From: an uncultured Flavobacteriales bacterium
GTDB taxonomy: Bacteria; Bacteroidota; Bacteroidia; Flavobacteriales; Schleiferiaceae
Reading direction: 5' to 3'
NCBI GenBank assembly: GCA_937929815.1
Contig: CALFUW010000100.1
Location: 1-50,747 of the forward strand
DNA length: 50,747 nt
Part shown: one piece after another, positions 29,847 through 39,523 of the stretch
Layout: every line of letters starts with the position of its first letter
Numbering within the stretch: the first letter of the stretch is position 1
Program-made: the position numbers and the translations under genes
Notes under the pieces: generated by a model
Seen by the model: the letters and a program-made list of their open reading frames with translations, nothing else
The model's database searches: none
Told to the model about the DNA's origin: nothing

Positions 29847-30407
29847 TCAGTTCCACACGGGATTAGAAGGGGAGTTAATCCACAGCAGATAATCGCCTCC
29901 GACCTTCCTTAGCATATGCGGCCAACGCTCTTCGGGAGGAAGCAGAAGCAAATCATTAAGAGAATAGTCAACCACAATCCAGGATTTGTTTTTTATCTCA
30001 TTTTCAAGTTGGCCGGCAGCCCACCCACTATACCCTCTGAAAAAGACGACTTCCTGCTCGGTAATTTCACCTTTTTGGATTTTGTCAAATAAGGTATCCA
30101 CGTCTCCACCCCAATAATATTCAGCAGATATCTGGTAGTTGGATTCGATCAGATCATTCCGCCTGTGAATGAAGTAAAGGTTTTGAGTTTCCACAGGGCC
30201 TCCATTGAGAATAAATATGTTGGTATCTTCCAGATGATCAATAAAATCTCCGATCATGTGATCGCCGACTTTGTTGATGATAAATCCAACTGCGCCTTCA
30301 TGGGAGTAGGCCACCAGATAAATAATGGTCTTCTCAAATATCGGATCCCCGAGTAGTGGCTCTGAAATCAGAAAACATCCTTGTCTGGGCATGTCGAGTA
30401 TCTCCAT
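29847..30407 (-). CDS. YqgE/AlgH family protein
   Basis: RQGCFLISEPLLGDPIFEKTIIYLVAYSHEGAVGFIINK, GGPVETQNLYFIHR, FRGYSGWAAGQLENEI. Confidence 0.96.
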   Translation of the reverse strand: MEILDMPRQGCFLISEPLLGDPIFEKTIIYLVAYSHEGAVGFIINKVGDHMIGDFIDHLEDTNIFILNGGPVETQNLYFIHRRNDLIESNYQISAEYYWGGDVDTLFDKIQKGEITEQEVVFFRGYSGWAAGQLENEIKNKSWIVVDYSLNDLLLLPPEERWPHMLRKVGGDYLLWINSPSNPVWN

Positions 30408-30482
30408 CTTGCAAACAACTTATTTCTAACATTGGTATAAAATTACTAAGAAGAGTCATGAAGAAAACTTCTTTTTCAAAAA

Positions 30483-30490
30483 TATTTTTG
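30483..30490 (+). promoter_or_regulatory. -7 element (TATTTTTG) upstream of pdxH
   Basis: Exact TAnnTTTG, 21 nt before ATG at 30512. Confidence 0.45.
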
Positions 30491-30511
30491 TTAGTCAGTA
30501 AAAGGATGTAA

Positions 30512-31162
30512 ATGAAAAAAATTTTGCACAATGCCCGTGAAAGCTATCAGCGGGGAGAATTGCTTGAGATCTACCTTCCGGAAGAACCAATAGCACTTTT
30601 TGATGCATGGTTTGAAGACTTTCAGGCCATCAATGCCTATGATTTTAACTCAATGACGCTCTGCACCTTCGGATTGGACGGTTTTCCGAAAGCAAGGCAG
30701 GTACTTCTAAAGGAATACTCGAGCGAAGGGTTTGTATTTTTCACAAATTATATGAGCAATAAAGCCCGTGAAATTGAAAACACCCCAAAAGTTTCTCTCC
30801 TTTTTTACTGGGCACCATTAGAACGCCAAGTCCGCATTCAAGGCCTTGCCTCTAAGGTGGATCGCAGTGTGAGCGAAGCATATTTCAAGACCCGGCCGAG
30901 AGATAGCCAGATCGGAGCCCATACTTCTCCGCAAAGCACAATCATCGAATCAAGGGAATTTTTGGAAAAGCAATTTAAAGAACTCAAGGACAGATTCGGG
31001 GATATGGAAGATATCCCCTGCCCCGAAAACTGGGGTGGATTCATCATTCAGCCGGTATCTTTTGAATTTTGGCAAGGACGCCCGTCGAGATTACATGACC
31101 GGATTGTATATGCACGGACGGAAGAAGGCACCATGTGGAACCGCTACCGCCTTGCACCATAA
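30512..31162 (+). CDS. pdxH: Pyridoxamine 5'-phosphate oxidase
   Basis: GFPKARQVLLKEYSSEGFVFFTNYMSNKAREI, FYWAPLERQVRIQG, EFWQGRPSRLHDR, WNRYRLAP. Confidence 0.97.
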   Translation: MKKILHNARESYQRGELLEIYLPEEPIALFDAWFEDFQAINAYDFNSMTLCTFGLDGFPKARQVLLKEYSSEGFVFFTNYMSNKAREIENTPKVSLLFYWAPLERQVRIQGLASKVDRSVSEAYFKTRPRDSQIGAHTSPQSTIIESREFLEKQFKELKDRFGDMEDIPCPENWGGFIIQPVSFEFWQGRPSRLHDRIVYARTEEGTMWNRYRLAP

Positions 31163-31173
31163 GGATCTCTTGA

Positions 31174-31181
31174 TACTTTTG
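31174..31181 (+). promoter_or_regulatory. -7 element (TACTTTTG) upstream of small membrane protein
   Basis: Exact TAnnTTTG, 21 nt before ATG at 31203. Confidence 0.4.
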
Positions 31182-31202
31182 AAAGTTTAGAATTGCTGAA
31201 AT

Positions 31203-31397
31203 ATGATAAACGATAATATCACCACCGGTCACTGGATATTCGCAGCCATTTTTATGGTTCTATTTGTAATTTATCTGGCATGGAGCTACCGAAAAGATGC
31301 TTCCGTTCACAAAAATTTTTATTCAGGTACAGCCTACATTTTATTGGGCATCGTTACTTTAATTTTTTTGGTTTTTGTATTTTTTCGAATATTCTGA
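31203..31397 (+). CDS. Small two-TM membrane protein
   Basis: 64 aa ORF, two hydrophobic segments, candidate promoter upstream. Confidence 0.65.
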   Translation: MINDNITTGHWIFAAIFMVLFVIYLAWSYRKDASVHKNFYSGTAYILLGIVTLIFLVFVFFRIF

Positions 31398-31503
31398 TTT
31401 CTTTTCGCATGACAGGATCAGGGAAATAAATCCAGAATCTTTTTTTTGAAATTTTATACCTGAAGCGCTTAAACCTGAATGCACTTTTTATGTCAAACTG
31501 CTT

Positions 31504-32067
31504 GTGATCGAACAAGAATTTGAAAAACGCATTTTATCTCTGCTAAAAAGCAGAAGACCGAAGGATTTTGAGCGCGCATGTGAGATGGTCTACAATGAAT
31601 TTTCCACCAGGATTTATGTTTTTGTAAGTACGTTTTTGAAAAACAAAACCGATGCACAGGATGTCGTCCAAATTACCTGGTCAAAAGTCTTCGGTCATAT
31701 AGACCGGTTTAAAAACCAATCATCTCTGTACACATGGATTTACAGAATCGCGTACAACGAGTGCATAAACTGGATCAAAAGCCGAGATTACGGTCGGTTT
31801 ACGGAAGCTGACCTGACGGATGCATATCACGCGACAACCACTACAGACTCACTTGACTTTGAAAAGGCGGGAAGGTGGTTTGACGAAGCGATGGATATGC
31901 TCCCTCCCCGGCAGAGAGCTGTTTTTGTTATGAGATATTTTGATGAAATGCCTTACGAAAAAATAAGTAGAATCACAGGAACTTCGGAAGGCTCTCTAAA
32001 GGCATCCTTCCACCACGCTGCTGCAAAGATTCAAAAATATTTGATTGAAAAATTAAACGAAATATAA
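31504..32067 (+). CDS. RNA polymerase sigma factor, ECF subfamily
   Basis: Region 2 KTDAQDVVQITWSKVF..FKNQSSLYTWIYRIAYNECINW, region 4 LPPRQRAVFVMRYFDEMPYEKISRITGTSEGSLKASFHHAAAKI; GTG start. Confidence 0.95.
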   Translation: MIEQEFEKRILSLLKSRRPKDFERACEMVYNEFSTRIYVFVSTFLKNKTDAQDVVQITWSKVFGHIDRFKNQSSLYTWIYRIAYNECINWIKSRDYGRFTEADLTDAYHATTTTDSLDFEKAGRWFDEAMDMLPPRQRAVFVMRYFDEMPYEKISRITGTSEGSLKASFHHAAAKIQKYLIEKLNEI

Positions 32068-32085
32068 ACTGCAGCGTCTAAACAA

Positions 32086-32472
32086 ATGGTTATGAAAGAA
32101 TCAATTAAAGACGATCTAAGGAACTACCCTCTGCTGCTCGAGCTCAGGGATAATGTAATTCAATCAAAAACCAAATCCGGTACATTTCAAAATTTTCAAT
32201 CCATCTATCGGGATTTTGTCATTCAGAGACGAAACAGAAAGATCAGGACGCTCTTGCTCGCTGCTGCTGTCACGTCAGCTGCCGCTGTGGTCATCTTCGC
32301 ACTGTTCCAACGAATTGCATACCAACACTCGATTGAACAACATTACTACAGCATGCAAAGTGAATGGATAGCCATCAGCGATGAAGCTATCCTTACCAGC
32401 GAATATGTAAATATGTATAAAAATCAACCTGAAACCAATGAAATTGAATGGATATGGCACACATTAGATTAA
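32086..32472 (+). CDS. Single-TM protein, candidate anti-sigma factor (no recognisable zinc anti-sigma motif)
   Basis: 128 aa, cytoplasmic N-terminus, TM near KIRTLLLAAAVTSAAAVVIFALF; between ECF sigma gene and Spy-like gene. Confidence 0.6.
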   Translation: MVMKESIKDDLRNYPLLLELRDNVIQSKTKSGTFQNFQSIYRDFVIQRRNRKIRTLLLAAAVTSAAAVVIFALFQRIAYQHSIEQHYYSMQSEWIAISDEAILTSEYVNMYKNQPETNEIEWIWHTLD

Positions 32473-32927
32473 TAGCCGCAGCGCTGCTGCTCCTTCTTGT
32501 CTTTCCACTGCATGCACAAAATGACCGGCTTAGTAGGAAAGCCCAAAATCGAATGGAAAGCATAAGAATAGGCATCATCACTTCAAGACTCAATCTAAAA
32601 CCGGATGAAGCCGAAAAATTTTGGCCTCTGTACAATGAGTACCGGAAAAAACTCGACAGAATCCTCGCAGATCGCATGCAGATTATTGAATCGAGATACA
32701 TACCCGAAGACAGTATTTCAAATATCTCAGATGCTGAGGCTGAAAAAATTTTGGGAAGTATCTTGAAATTAAATGATGAATATGCACAAACTCAAGCCGA
32801 TTACTACAACCGGTTTCGAAAACTTATCGGGCCAAAGCGGACACTTGATCTGTATCTGGCAGAAGTTCAGTTTAAGCGTGCAATAGTTCGAGAATTGAGG
32901 GAAAATCCCATCGGAAAGCAGGATTAA
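32448..32927 (+). CDS. Periplasmic Spy/CpxP-like (putative sensor of ECF-type sigma factor) protein
   Basis: Signal peptide; IGIITSRLNLKPDEAEKFWPLYNEYRKKLD heavy-helix LTxxQ-type pattern; overlaps preceding gene by 25 nt. Confidence 0.75.
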   Translation: MDMAHIRLIAAALLLLLVFPLHAQNDRLSRKAQNRMESIRIGIITSRLNLKPDEAEKFWPLYNEYRKKLDRILADRMQIIESRYIPEDSISNISDAEAEKILGSILKLNDEYAQTQADYYNRFRKLIGPKRTLDLYLAEVQFKRAIVRELRENPIGKQD

Positions 32928-32938
32928 AAGCCTCATGA

Positions 32939-35011
32939 TCATATTTTGATTCGTAGCTGAAGTTTTATTTCAGAGGCTCGGCTGCCTTTAATTTCCTGGA
33001 GCCCGGAGCTCACCCTGTATCGATCCGAAAACCGCGTAAACGCATACCGCAGCCAGAAGGTAAATCTTCCAACCCTGTACTCCGCCAGTAGATAACTCCG
33101 TGTGCCACGGTCATAGAGGGCTGGTACTGAAAATGAATACAATACATCGTGTTCAAACACATATATCCGGCTATCAAAATCATTGGTTTCAAAGACTGCC
33201 AGGCGATAGCTCAGCTTCAGTGGAAGGAAGGTAAAGGCATATCGGACATCCTGAAAAATCATCCAGCCGAGGCTCGTCCCCTTATGGGAGTTTGAATTTG
33301 AAAATTCTACTCTTGAAGCAAGGCTTATCTGAGTTGAGGGAACCACATTCTGGTGTAATCGGACAAATTGTCTTCTCTGCAGTCCGGCCGGTCTCACGAC
33401 AGATTCGTCCGTTCCATTGATCATACTGACTTCCTCTCTCAATCTGATATAAAAATTGTACCGCCGGCTCATCATGTACTCCGCCTGTACGAATACATCC
33501 CTGCCTTTCCCCGGCTGATTTAAGTTGTATCGAGGCCAATCAAAGTAATAGAGATCTGTATACGCATTTATAAACAATCTTGGAGCAGCTTCCCACCGTA
33601 ACCCCGTGTAAAAACCTGTCTCTGCATCATTGCCCGTGCTCTCGGCAAAGGGAGCATGAAACAATGCAGCGTATTCCTTTTCCAGTTTCCGAAAAAGGAG
33701 TACATACGTCAGTTTACTTCCTGCACTTAAGTATGCCCCATGGGTCATGGCCTGACCACCCGCCTTGTTGGTGGCTATTTCACCAAATAGCTGTATCGAT
33801 GGGAGGGATATCCGGTAATCAAAGGACGCATTCCATACACTCTGACCCTGAATATTGTAAATCTGATAAAGGCGCGCAGGCACAGATATAGGCGGATCAA
33901 AACGATGCTCCACGACCGTAGCACCCACATGAAAAAACCTCCATCCGCCTTTTATATGAGCACCAAAACTTTCGAGAGTCAAAGTTTTTCGGGCAGCCCG
34001 TTCTGAAGGAGTGCGATGCAAACCAGATAAGCGAATTGAACCGGCTTCCAAAACTCCTTCTTCTCCATCCTCAATATCGACTACATAAACCGCCGAAGAC
34101 ATCTTTTTCTTAGAATAAAAGGCCGACACATCCAGATTTTTAAATCCATAGGTAACTGCTGCTCCCCGGAAAAAGCGGTTTTCATCCAGTCCGTTGTACG
34201 GCACAAATCCTCTCCCGAAGCGTTGAACATTCAAAACGGAAGGAGATTTGCGAAATGCCAGCGAACTCCACAAGACCAATCCCTGACAAAGCTGCACCTG
34301 GTAATCCCCCAGAATGAGGGTTTTGAGTTTTTTGTTTTGAGTAATAGCGATGTGGCCGCTGTAAAAATCAAATCCTCTTTGCCCCTGCTCCCACAAGAAG
34401 GGCTCCCCTGCATCCTTATCACCGGTAAATCCAAAGCTGAATACATTGCCAAATACATATCTGTGGCGTAGGAAAACCCGATTGGGATCTCCGAGGTAAT
34501 AACTTCCAATCGTAGAATCACCGGCTCTTACCCTCCTTCGAAGTTCGTAACCTCTCCTCTCCTCCAACCCCCTTTGAAACCGAACGAGCGTCGTATGGCG
34601 GCCTTTCGTCAGGACATCCTTAAGATGGTATTTCCGAGTGTCGACCGGGCCTAGATATGTGAAATACTCAAGTTTGCTCAAAACTGCCGGATCAAAACCA
34701 TTAAGGTATTCCAACTCATAAAATGAAACGATCCTCCCATACTTGCGCCGATGTTCTAACAGATTGTAAATCTGGAAAGCGTTCAGAAAACCCAACTGGG
34801 CAAGTAGTTCTTTGGAGGCAGTATTTAGATTGATCTTGTTTTCGCGGAAAAAGTCAAGGTTTTCAGCCCATTGAATCAAGTCAGCATCGTCGCCCAGATT
34901 TTCTGCAATGGCTTCTGTTTCAAGCTCCAGCTCATTGATCTCTACCTGAGAGTGCACCTTCTGACCAATGAACAACGAAATAAAGCAGAATACAAATACC
35001 CTCTTTACCAT
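32939..35011 (-). CDS. Helix-hairpin-helix (ComEA-like) domain outer-membrane beta-barrel-like protein
   Basis: Signal peptide; KINLNTASKELLAQLGFLNAFQIYNLLEHRRKYGRIVSFYELEYLNGFDPAVLSKLEYFTYLGP followed by alternating aromatic strands to C-terminus. Confidence 0.8.
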   Translation of the reverse strand: MVKRVFVFCFISLFIGQKVHSQVEINELELETEAIAENLGDDADLIQWAENLDFFRENKINLNTASKELLAQLGFLNAFQIYNLLEHRRKYGRIVSFYELEYLNGFDPAVLSKLEYFTYLGPVDTRKYHLKDVLTKGRHTTLVRFQRGLEERRGYELRRRVRAGDSTIGSYYLGDPNRVFLRHRYVFGNVFSFGFTGDKDAGEPFLWEQGQRGFDFYSGHIAITQNKKLKTLILGDYQVQLCQGLVLWSSLAFRKSPSVLNVQRFGRGFVPYNGLDENRFFRGAAVTYGFKNLDVSAFYSKKKMSSAVYVVDIEDGEEGVLEAGSIRLSGLHRTPSERAARKTLTLESFGAHIKGGWRFFHVGATVVEHRFDPPISVPARLYQIYNIQGQSVWNASFDYRISLPSIQLFGEIATNKAGGQAMTHGAYLSAGSKLTYVLLFRKLEKEYAALFHAPFAESTGNDAETGFYTGLRWEAAPRLFINAYTDLYYFDWPRYNLNQPGKGRDVFVQAEYMMSRRYNFYIRLREEVSMINGTDESVVRPAGLQRRQFVRLHQNVVPSTQISLASRVEFSNSNSHKGTSLGWMIFQDVRYAFTFLPLKLSYRLAVFETNDFDSRIYVFEHDVLYSFSVPALYDRGTRSYLLAEYRVGRFTFWLRYAFTRFSDRYRVSSGLQEIKGSRASEIKLQLRIKI

Positions 35012-35835
35012 TTGTATGAAAAATCAACCCCTGAGGCTCCACCCGGTAAAGCCATGTGCATAAATGATATGTTGGCCATGAGAGATTTCCAAGCCACACC
35101 CAGCCCCAGACTAAATGCAGAATTGGTGTGCGAATACCCGCTTCGAATCCAGAGCCGTTCTACCCACTTCCATTCTATCCCGAACCGGTACTGAAGCGGA
35201 CTGCGTTCTACCTTTGAAATTTCTGCATACAGCCTCAAATTTGAACCAACCCCATGCGAAAAACCCAGTCCGATACCGCCCGGAAAATACTCATCATATG
35301 CTCTTATGCGACGGATCTGAAGGGGGTTGAAATACATCATCGATACAGCAAATACCTGACTGACAGCATATCTGGCTCCAATATCTGCATGGGGAATAAA
35401 CAAACTCCCCCGCTCTGCCAGCTGATAGTGCGTCAGATTTAAACGAACACCTATGGAAAACGGATTGATGATCTTAAAACCATAGCCAGCCGTAAGGTGA
35501 TTTTCAGAAAATCCTTCAATACCCATCGATGTTAGACCAATACCAAGATGTTGATTCGAATTGAGCTTAAAATGGCCTGCACCCTGAAAAATATTCAAAT
35601 CTGAAATCGAAAATCTGTTTTGTACAGCAAAAGATACTCCCGAATGGTCCAACAAAGGCATCGCAGATGGATTGTTAAACAATGAAAAACCATCTTCCAG
35701 TGCGACAGATACACCCCCAAGACCCATCGAACGCATCCCCGCCGGAACGATATATATCTGTCCTGCCAGATTTTGCCAAACGAAATAGGTAATGATACCA
35801 AGCAGCCTCTGACTGAAAATCAGCGTACTTTTCAA
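35005..35835 (-). CDS. PorV/PorQ-like outer-membrane barrel protein
   Basis: GMRSMGLGGVSVALEDGFSLFNNPSAMPLL motif at mature N-terminus, beta-strand pattern. Confidence 0.7.
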   Translation of the reverse strand: MKSTLIFSQRLLGIITYFVWQNLAGQIYIVPAGMRSMGLGGVSVALEDGFSLFNNPSAMPLLDHSGVSFAVQNRFSISDLNIFQGAGHFKLNSNQHLGIGLTSMGIEGFSENHLTAGYGFKIINPFSIGVRLNLTHYQLAERGSLFIPHADIGARYAVSQVFAVSMMYFNPLQIRRIRAYDEYFPGGIGLGFSHGVGSNLRLYAEISKVERSPLQYRFGIEWKWVERLWIRSGYSHTNSAFSLGLGVAWKSLMANISFMHMALPGGASGVDFSYKW

Positions 35836-35877
35836 CTCATTCCATATTTTGCAGCAATTTTACGTCCCTAGACCTGA

Positions 35878-38754
35878 ATGCTGATGAAATTTTGGTTACT
35901 TTTTGCGATTAACCTATTGTGCAGCACGTGCAGTTTCCTTTTGAATTCACATGATCTGCCTGTTTTATATCAAAATTTTGGTATTGAAAACGGATTGTAC
36001 AATAGCGTTATCAATGATGTACATTACACATCTGGAAACGAAAGATATTTTGCAAGTGAAGGCTCAGGTCTCATTCATTTTCAAAAAGGTAACTTCCGGT
36101 ATTACGGAACCCAGGAAGGTCTTCGCATACCTTTTGTAAGTTCTATTGTCCAATACAATGAGGACACTCTGCTGGTAGCTTCAGGCAATGAGATATATTT
36201 TTTCTCAAAACTATCCAAAGAATTTGCAATATTCAGTAAAATTCCTGCAACACAAACCATACGTAAGATGTATTCCCAAAAAGGCAATCTATATGTATAT
36301 TCCAGTACAGGTAATATCTACCGATTTACCCTCAGATCAAATATCCGAAACGCACTTTTATTACAACTTCGTTCTGTCAACCAGATTGTTCATTTATCTG
36401 ACTTCATCTATGCATTATCTACTGATTCTGTGATATATCGCATCCATGACAGTGGGATAGAAAAATATTTTTCAAATGGTGAAAAGATTCACAAAATCGG
36501 GTGTCAGGAAGGATATTTAGTCATTGTTCAATCCGATAAAATCATACGATTAGGACCTTACACACAAAACATCATTCATTTGAATTCATCTATCAGCAGT
36601 GTAAGAAATATCACATTTAATACACGGTATGTATTGGTGAGAATTTCAGACGAAAGATTGTTGGTTTTATTTGCCAATGGAAAGATACAATACCTTACGA
36701 TACCAGGCTCGTTAAATCGTTTTTTTCTTCTTGATAATGGTGAATTATGGTCATCCTACCCGAAGACATTAAAGTGTTATTTATTTCCATCAGTATCCAC
36801 CTATGTAGAATATAATTTGAATGAGGTTACAAAGGTTTATGATAAATGTAAAACTTCAAAAGATTTAAAATTTTCCACAGGAAGGGAAATTTACACTTTA
36901 CGCCAGTCAGAAAAGAAGCTGGAGAAGATACCTATAGAACGACCTACTGGCTTGATTTTACAAATCAAATCCCTTAATAATGATACAGTAATATTAAACA
37001 CTGAAACCGGAATATATTATCTGACAAAACATATATTTAAACCCTTATCTGAAAAAAGAAACCAGGTATATACCGGCGATATTGACATGCATCCTTTGGG
37101 ATTTATCAGCATACCATCAAAAGAATATTTAATACTAAAAAGAGGTTCCTATGTAATTAAATATCCTTTTAAACATTTAATTTTATGGCATCATTGGATT
37201 GATACATCCACTGTGTATATCCAATCGGAATACATGCTTCACATATGCAAAACTCAATACAACGAATTACGAGAGATCAGATCATTTCATTTGGCTGAGA
37301 ATACACTTCTGTATGCAGATGATTCATCAGGAAAAATCTGGAGCTTTAGTGACAATTATTTTGCCAGTTTTGATACGGCACGAGAGATTCACAACATTAA
37401 GATTGATTTCAAAAGAGACAATATTATAAATATCAGTCATATTGGAAAGGATTCACTAATTCTTATCAGTGATCAAATGTATCTAATATATCTGTATGAA
37501 GACAGTATCTGTAAACAAAAAGTAAGATATTCAGATTGGATACTCAAAAGGTTCAGTGTCTTTGACTTTTTTGCCCATGATGCGAATAATTATCTCATCA
37601 CAAATGAGGGAATACTGGAAATTGATAAGGAGTTTCTCGTACGTAAAAAAAATCCAAAAGTATTTGTCTCAAATGTCTTTGTAAACGGTGTGCTTCAATA
37701 CCTTTCCAAGGATAATATACTGAAAAATTCGGACAATACATTACATATTTTTTTTTCGGTTACATCAGATATATTTTCTGAAAAAGAATTTAGATACAGG
37801 TACATCATCTCATCAGGTAAAAGAAGAACAGATACTGTAGATTCTTCATCACCTGAATTGTACTTGTCAAATTTAAATCCCGATACATATTCGATCAAAT
37901 ATGAGCTGCTTTCATCAGACCAAAAAATGATTGATTACGGACAGATTTACTTCACAATATCCAGACCTTTCTGGCAAAACATATGGTTTATTTTTCTGGT
38001 ACTTTCAGGACTTATCGGAGGCTCATTATACGTCATTCGTTGGAGAACACGCCAAATCAGAGAAAAAATAAAGTTGAAAGAATTGTTGCTAGAGACAGAA
38101 ACAAAAGCCCTCAGACTTCAGATGAATCCACACTTTCTCTACAATTCATTGGAATCTATCGAAGGCTTTATCCTGAAATCTGATAAACTTTCTGCCATAA
38201 AACATTTGAATAATTTTACACGCCTGATGCGCATGATTCTGGAAGGAAGTGATAAAGGTATACACTCCTTGAGAAGAGAAAAGGATCTGCTCAAATACTA
38301 TCTTGAATTGGAACATATGAGGTCGGGCAATCACTTTGATTTTAGCATCGAAGTTTATCCGGAGGGCATAGATGAAGATGGTTTGTTGATCCCGTCTATG
38401 ATGATTCAGCCGCATGTAGAAAATAGCATTATTCACGGAGTAAGGCCTCTGAAGGACCGAAGGGGGCTGATTCGTGTCAGTTTTTATGTGCATGAGGATG
38501 AGCAAAAAATAGAAGTACTTATAGAAGACAATGGAGTAGGAAGGTCAAAATCATCCGAATTATCTGTAAAAAATGATGTAAAATCAAAATCATTAGCCCT
38601 ACAAATCAATGCACAAAGGCTAAAAATGATGAGTAAAACACACAAAAATTCGTTTTTTGTATCAATTGAGGACATGTTTGATAAATATGGGCTACCTTCG
38701 GGTACGCGAGTGAAAATTCATATGCCAATCCTCAAAAAGATATATCCCGTATGA
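35878..38754 (+). CDS. Sensor histidine kinase, LytS-type (His_kinase) with large N-terminal propeller-like region and probable Y_Y_Y domain
   Basis: TM at IWFIFLVLSGLIGGSLYVI; LRLQMNPHFLYNSLESIEGFIL; MIQPHVENSIIHGV; IEDNGVG. Confidence 0.93.
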   Translation: MLMKFWLLFAINLLCSTCSFLLNSHDLPVLYQNFGIENGLYNSVINDVHYTSGNERYFASEGSGLIHFQKGNFRYYGTQEGLRIPFVSSIVQYNEDTLLVASGNEIYFFSKLSKEFAIFSKIPATQTIRKMYSQKGNLYVYSSTGNIYRFTLRSNIRNALLLQLRSVNQIVHLSDFIYALSTDSVIYRIHDSGIEKYFSNGEKIHKIGCQEGYLVIVQSDKIIRLGPYTQNIIHLNSSISSVRNITFNTRYVLVRISDERLLVLFANGKIQYLTIPGSLNRFFLLDNGELWSSYPKTLKCYLFPSVSTYVEYNLNEVTKVYDKCKTSKDLKFSTGREIYTLRQSEKKLEKIPIERPTGLILQIKSLNNDTVILNTETGIYYLTKHIFKPLSEKRNQVYTGDIDMHPLGFISIPSKEYLILKRGSYVIKYPFKHLILWHHWIDTSTVYIQSEYMLHICKTQYNELREIRSFHLAENTLLYADDSSGKIWSFSDNYFASFDTAREIHNIKIDFKRDNIINISHIGKDSLILISDQMYLIYLYEDSICKQKVRYSDWILKRFSVFDFFAHDANNYLITNEGILEIDKEFLVRKKNPKVFVSNVFVNGVLQYLSKDNILKNSDNTLHIFFSVTSDIFSEKEFRYRYIISSGKRRTDTVDSSSPELYLSNLNPDTYSIKYELLSSDQKMIDYGQIYFTISRPFWQNIWFIFLVLSGLIGGSLYVIRWRTRQIREKIKLKELLLETETKALRLQMNPHFLYNSLESIEGFILKSDKLSAIKHLNNFTRLMRMILEGSDKGIHSLRREKDLLKYYLELEHMRSGNHFDFSIEVYPEGIDEDGLLIPSMMIQPHVENSIIHGVRPLKDRRGLIRVSFYVHEDEQKIEVLIEDNGVGRSKSSELSVKNDVKSKSLALQINAQRLKMMSKTHKNSFFVSIEDMFDKYGLPSGTRVKIHMPILKKIYPV

Positions 38755-39509
38755 TAAAGGTCGTAATTGTAGATGATGAAAAGGCAATCTTAGAGTCCCT
38801 TACATCCAAGATTCAGATGTTTTGTCCTGACGTAGTCATAGTAGGTACATCCACTACGGTCGAAGATGCCTTAAAAATAATCGATACGCAAAGACCTGAT
38901 GCCATCCTTCTGGATATACACCTCAACGATGAGAGTGGCTTTGAGCTCATCAATGAAATGCAGGTGGAGTTTGACGACTATGAGCCGTCCGTTATTTTTG
39001 TTACAGCCTATGACGAGTATGCATTGAAGGCCTTTAAAGTCAATGCGATAGATTATATCTTAAAGCCTGTAAATGTAGAAGAGCTCTGTGCTGCACTGGA
39101 TAAGGTGAAAAAAATCGGGCAGAAAAAACTTCCTGAAGTGCCCCCGGATATCGCTGCTCATACTCAGACCGGCAGTCCTAATGACAAGATTCCGATTTAT
39201 ACAAATGAAGGAGTTGAATTTCTTCTGTCAAAAGACATTCTATGGATTGAAACACACAAGGCCCACACCTTGGTCGTGAAGGCAAGCGGTGAAAAAATTG
39301 AATCGACTAGACCTATTCGGTTTTATGATGCAATGTTACAAAAATCCAAATTGCTGCGAGTTCATAAGTCATATATATGCAACTGTGAGCATATTGTAAA
39401 ATATCTGCCCTATAATGGTGGATTTGTAGAAATGACCAATGGAGCTTTTATTTCCATTTCCAGCAGAAAACGGGAAACCATCCTAAAGAAAATTTCTCCG
39501 TACCTGTAA
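38751..39509 (+). CDS. LytTR-family response regulator
   Basis: IKVVIVDDEKAILESL, AILLDIHLNDESGFELI, FVTAYDEYALKAFKVNAIDYILKPV, C-terminal LytTR RVHKSYICNCEHIVKY; ATGA overlap with kinase. Confidence 0.96.
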   Translation: MIKVVIVDDEKAILESLTSKIQMFCPDVVIVGTSTTVEDALKIIDTQRPDAILLDIHLNDESGFELINEMQVEFDDYEPSVIFVTAYDEYALKAFKVNAIDYILKPVNVEELCAALDKVKKIGQKKLPEVPPDIAAHTQTGSPNDKIPIYTNEGVEFLLSKDILWIETHKAHTLVVKASGEKIESTRPIRFYDAMLQKSKLLRVHKSYICNCEHIVKYLPYNGGFVEMTNGAFISISSRKRETILKKISPYL

Positions 39510-39523
39510 TGATTTTTCAATCC

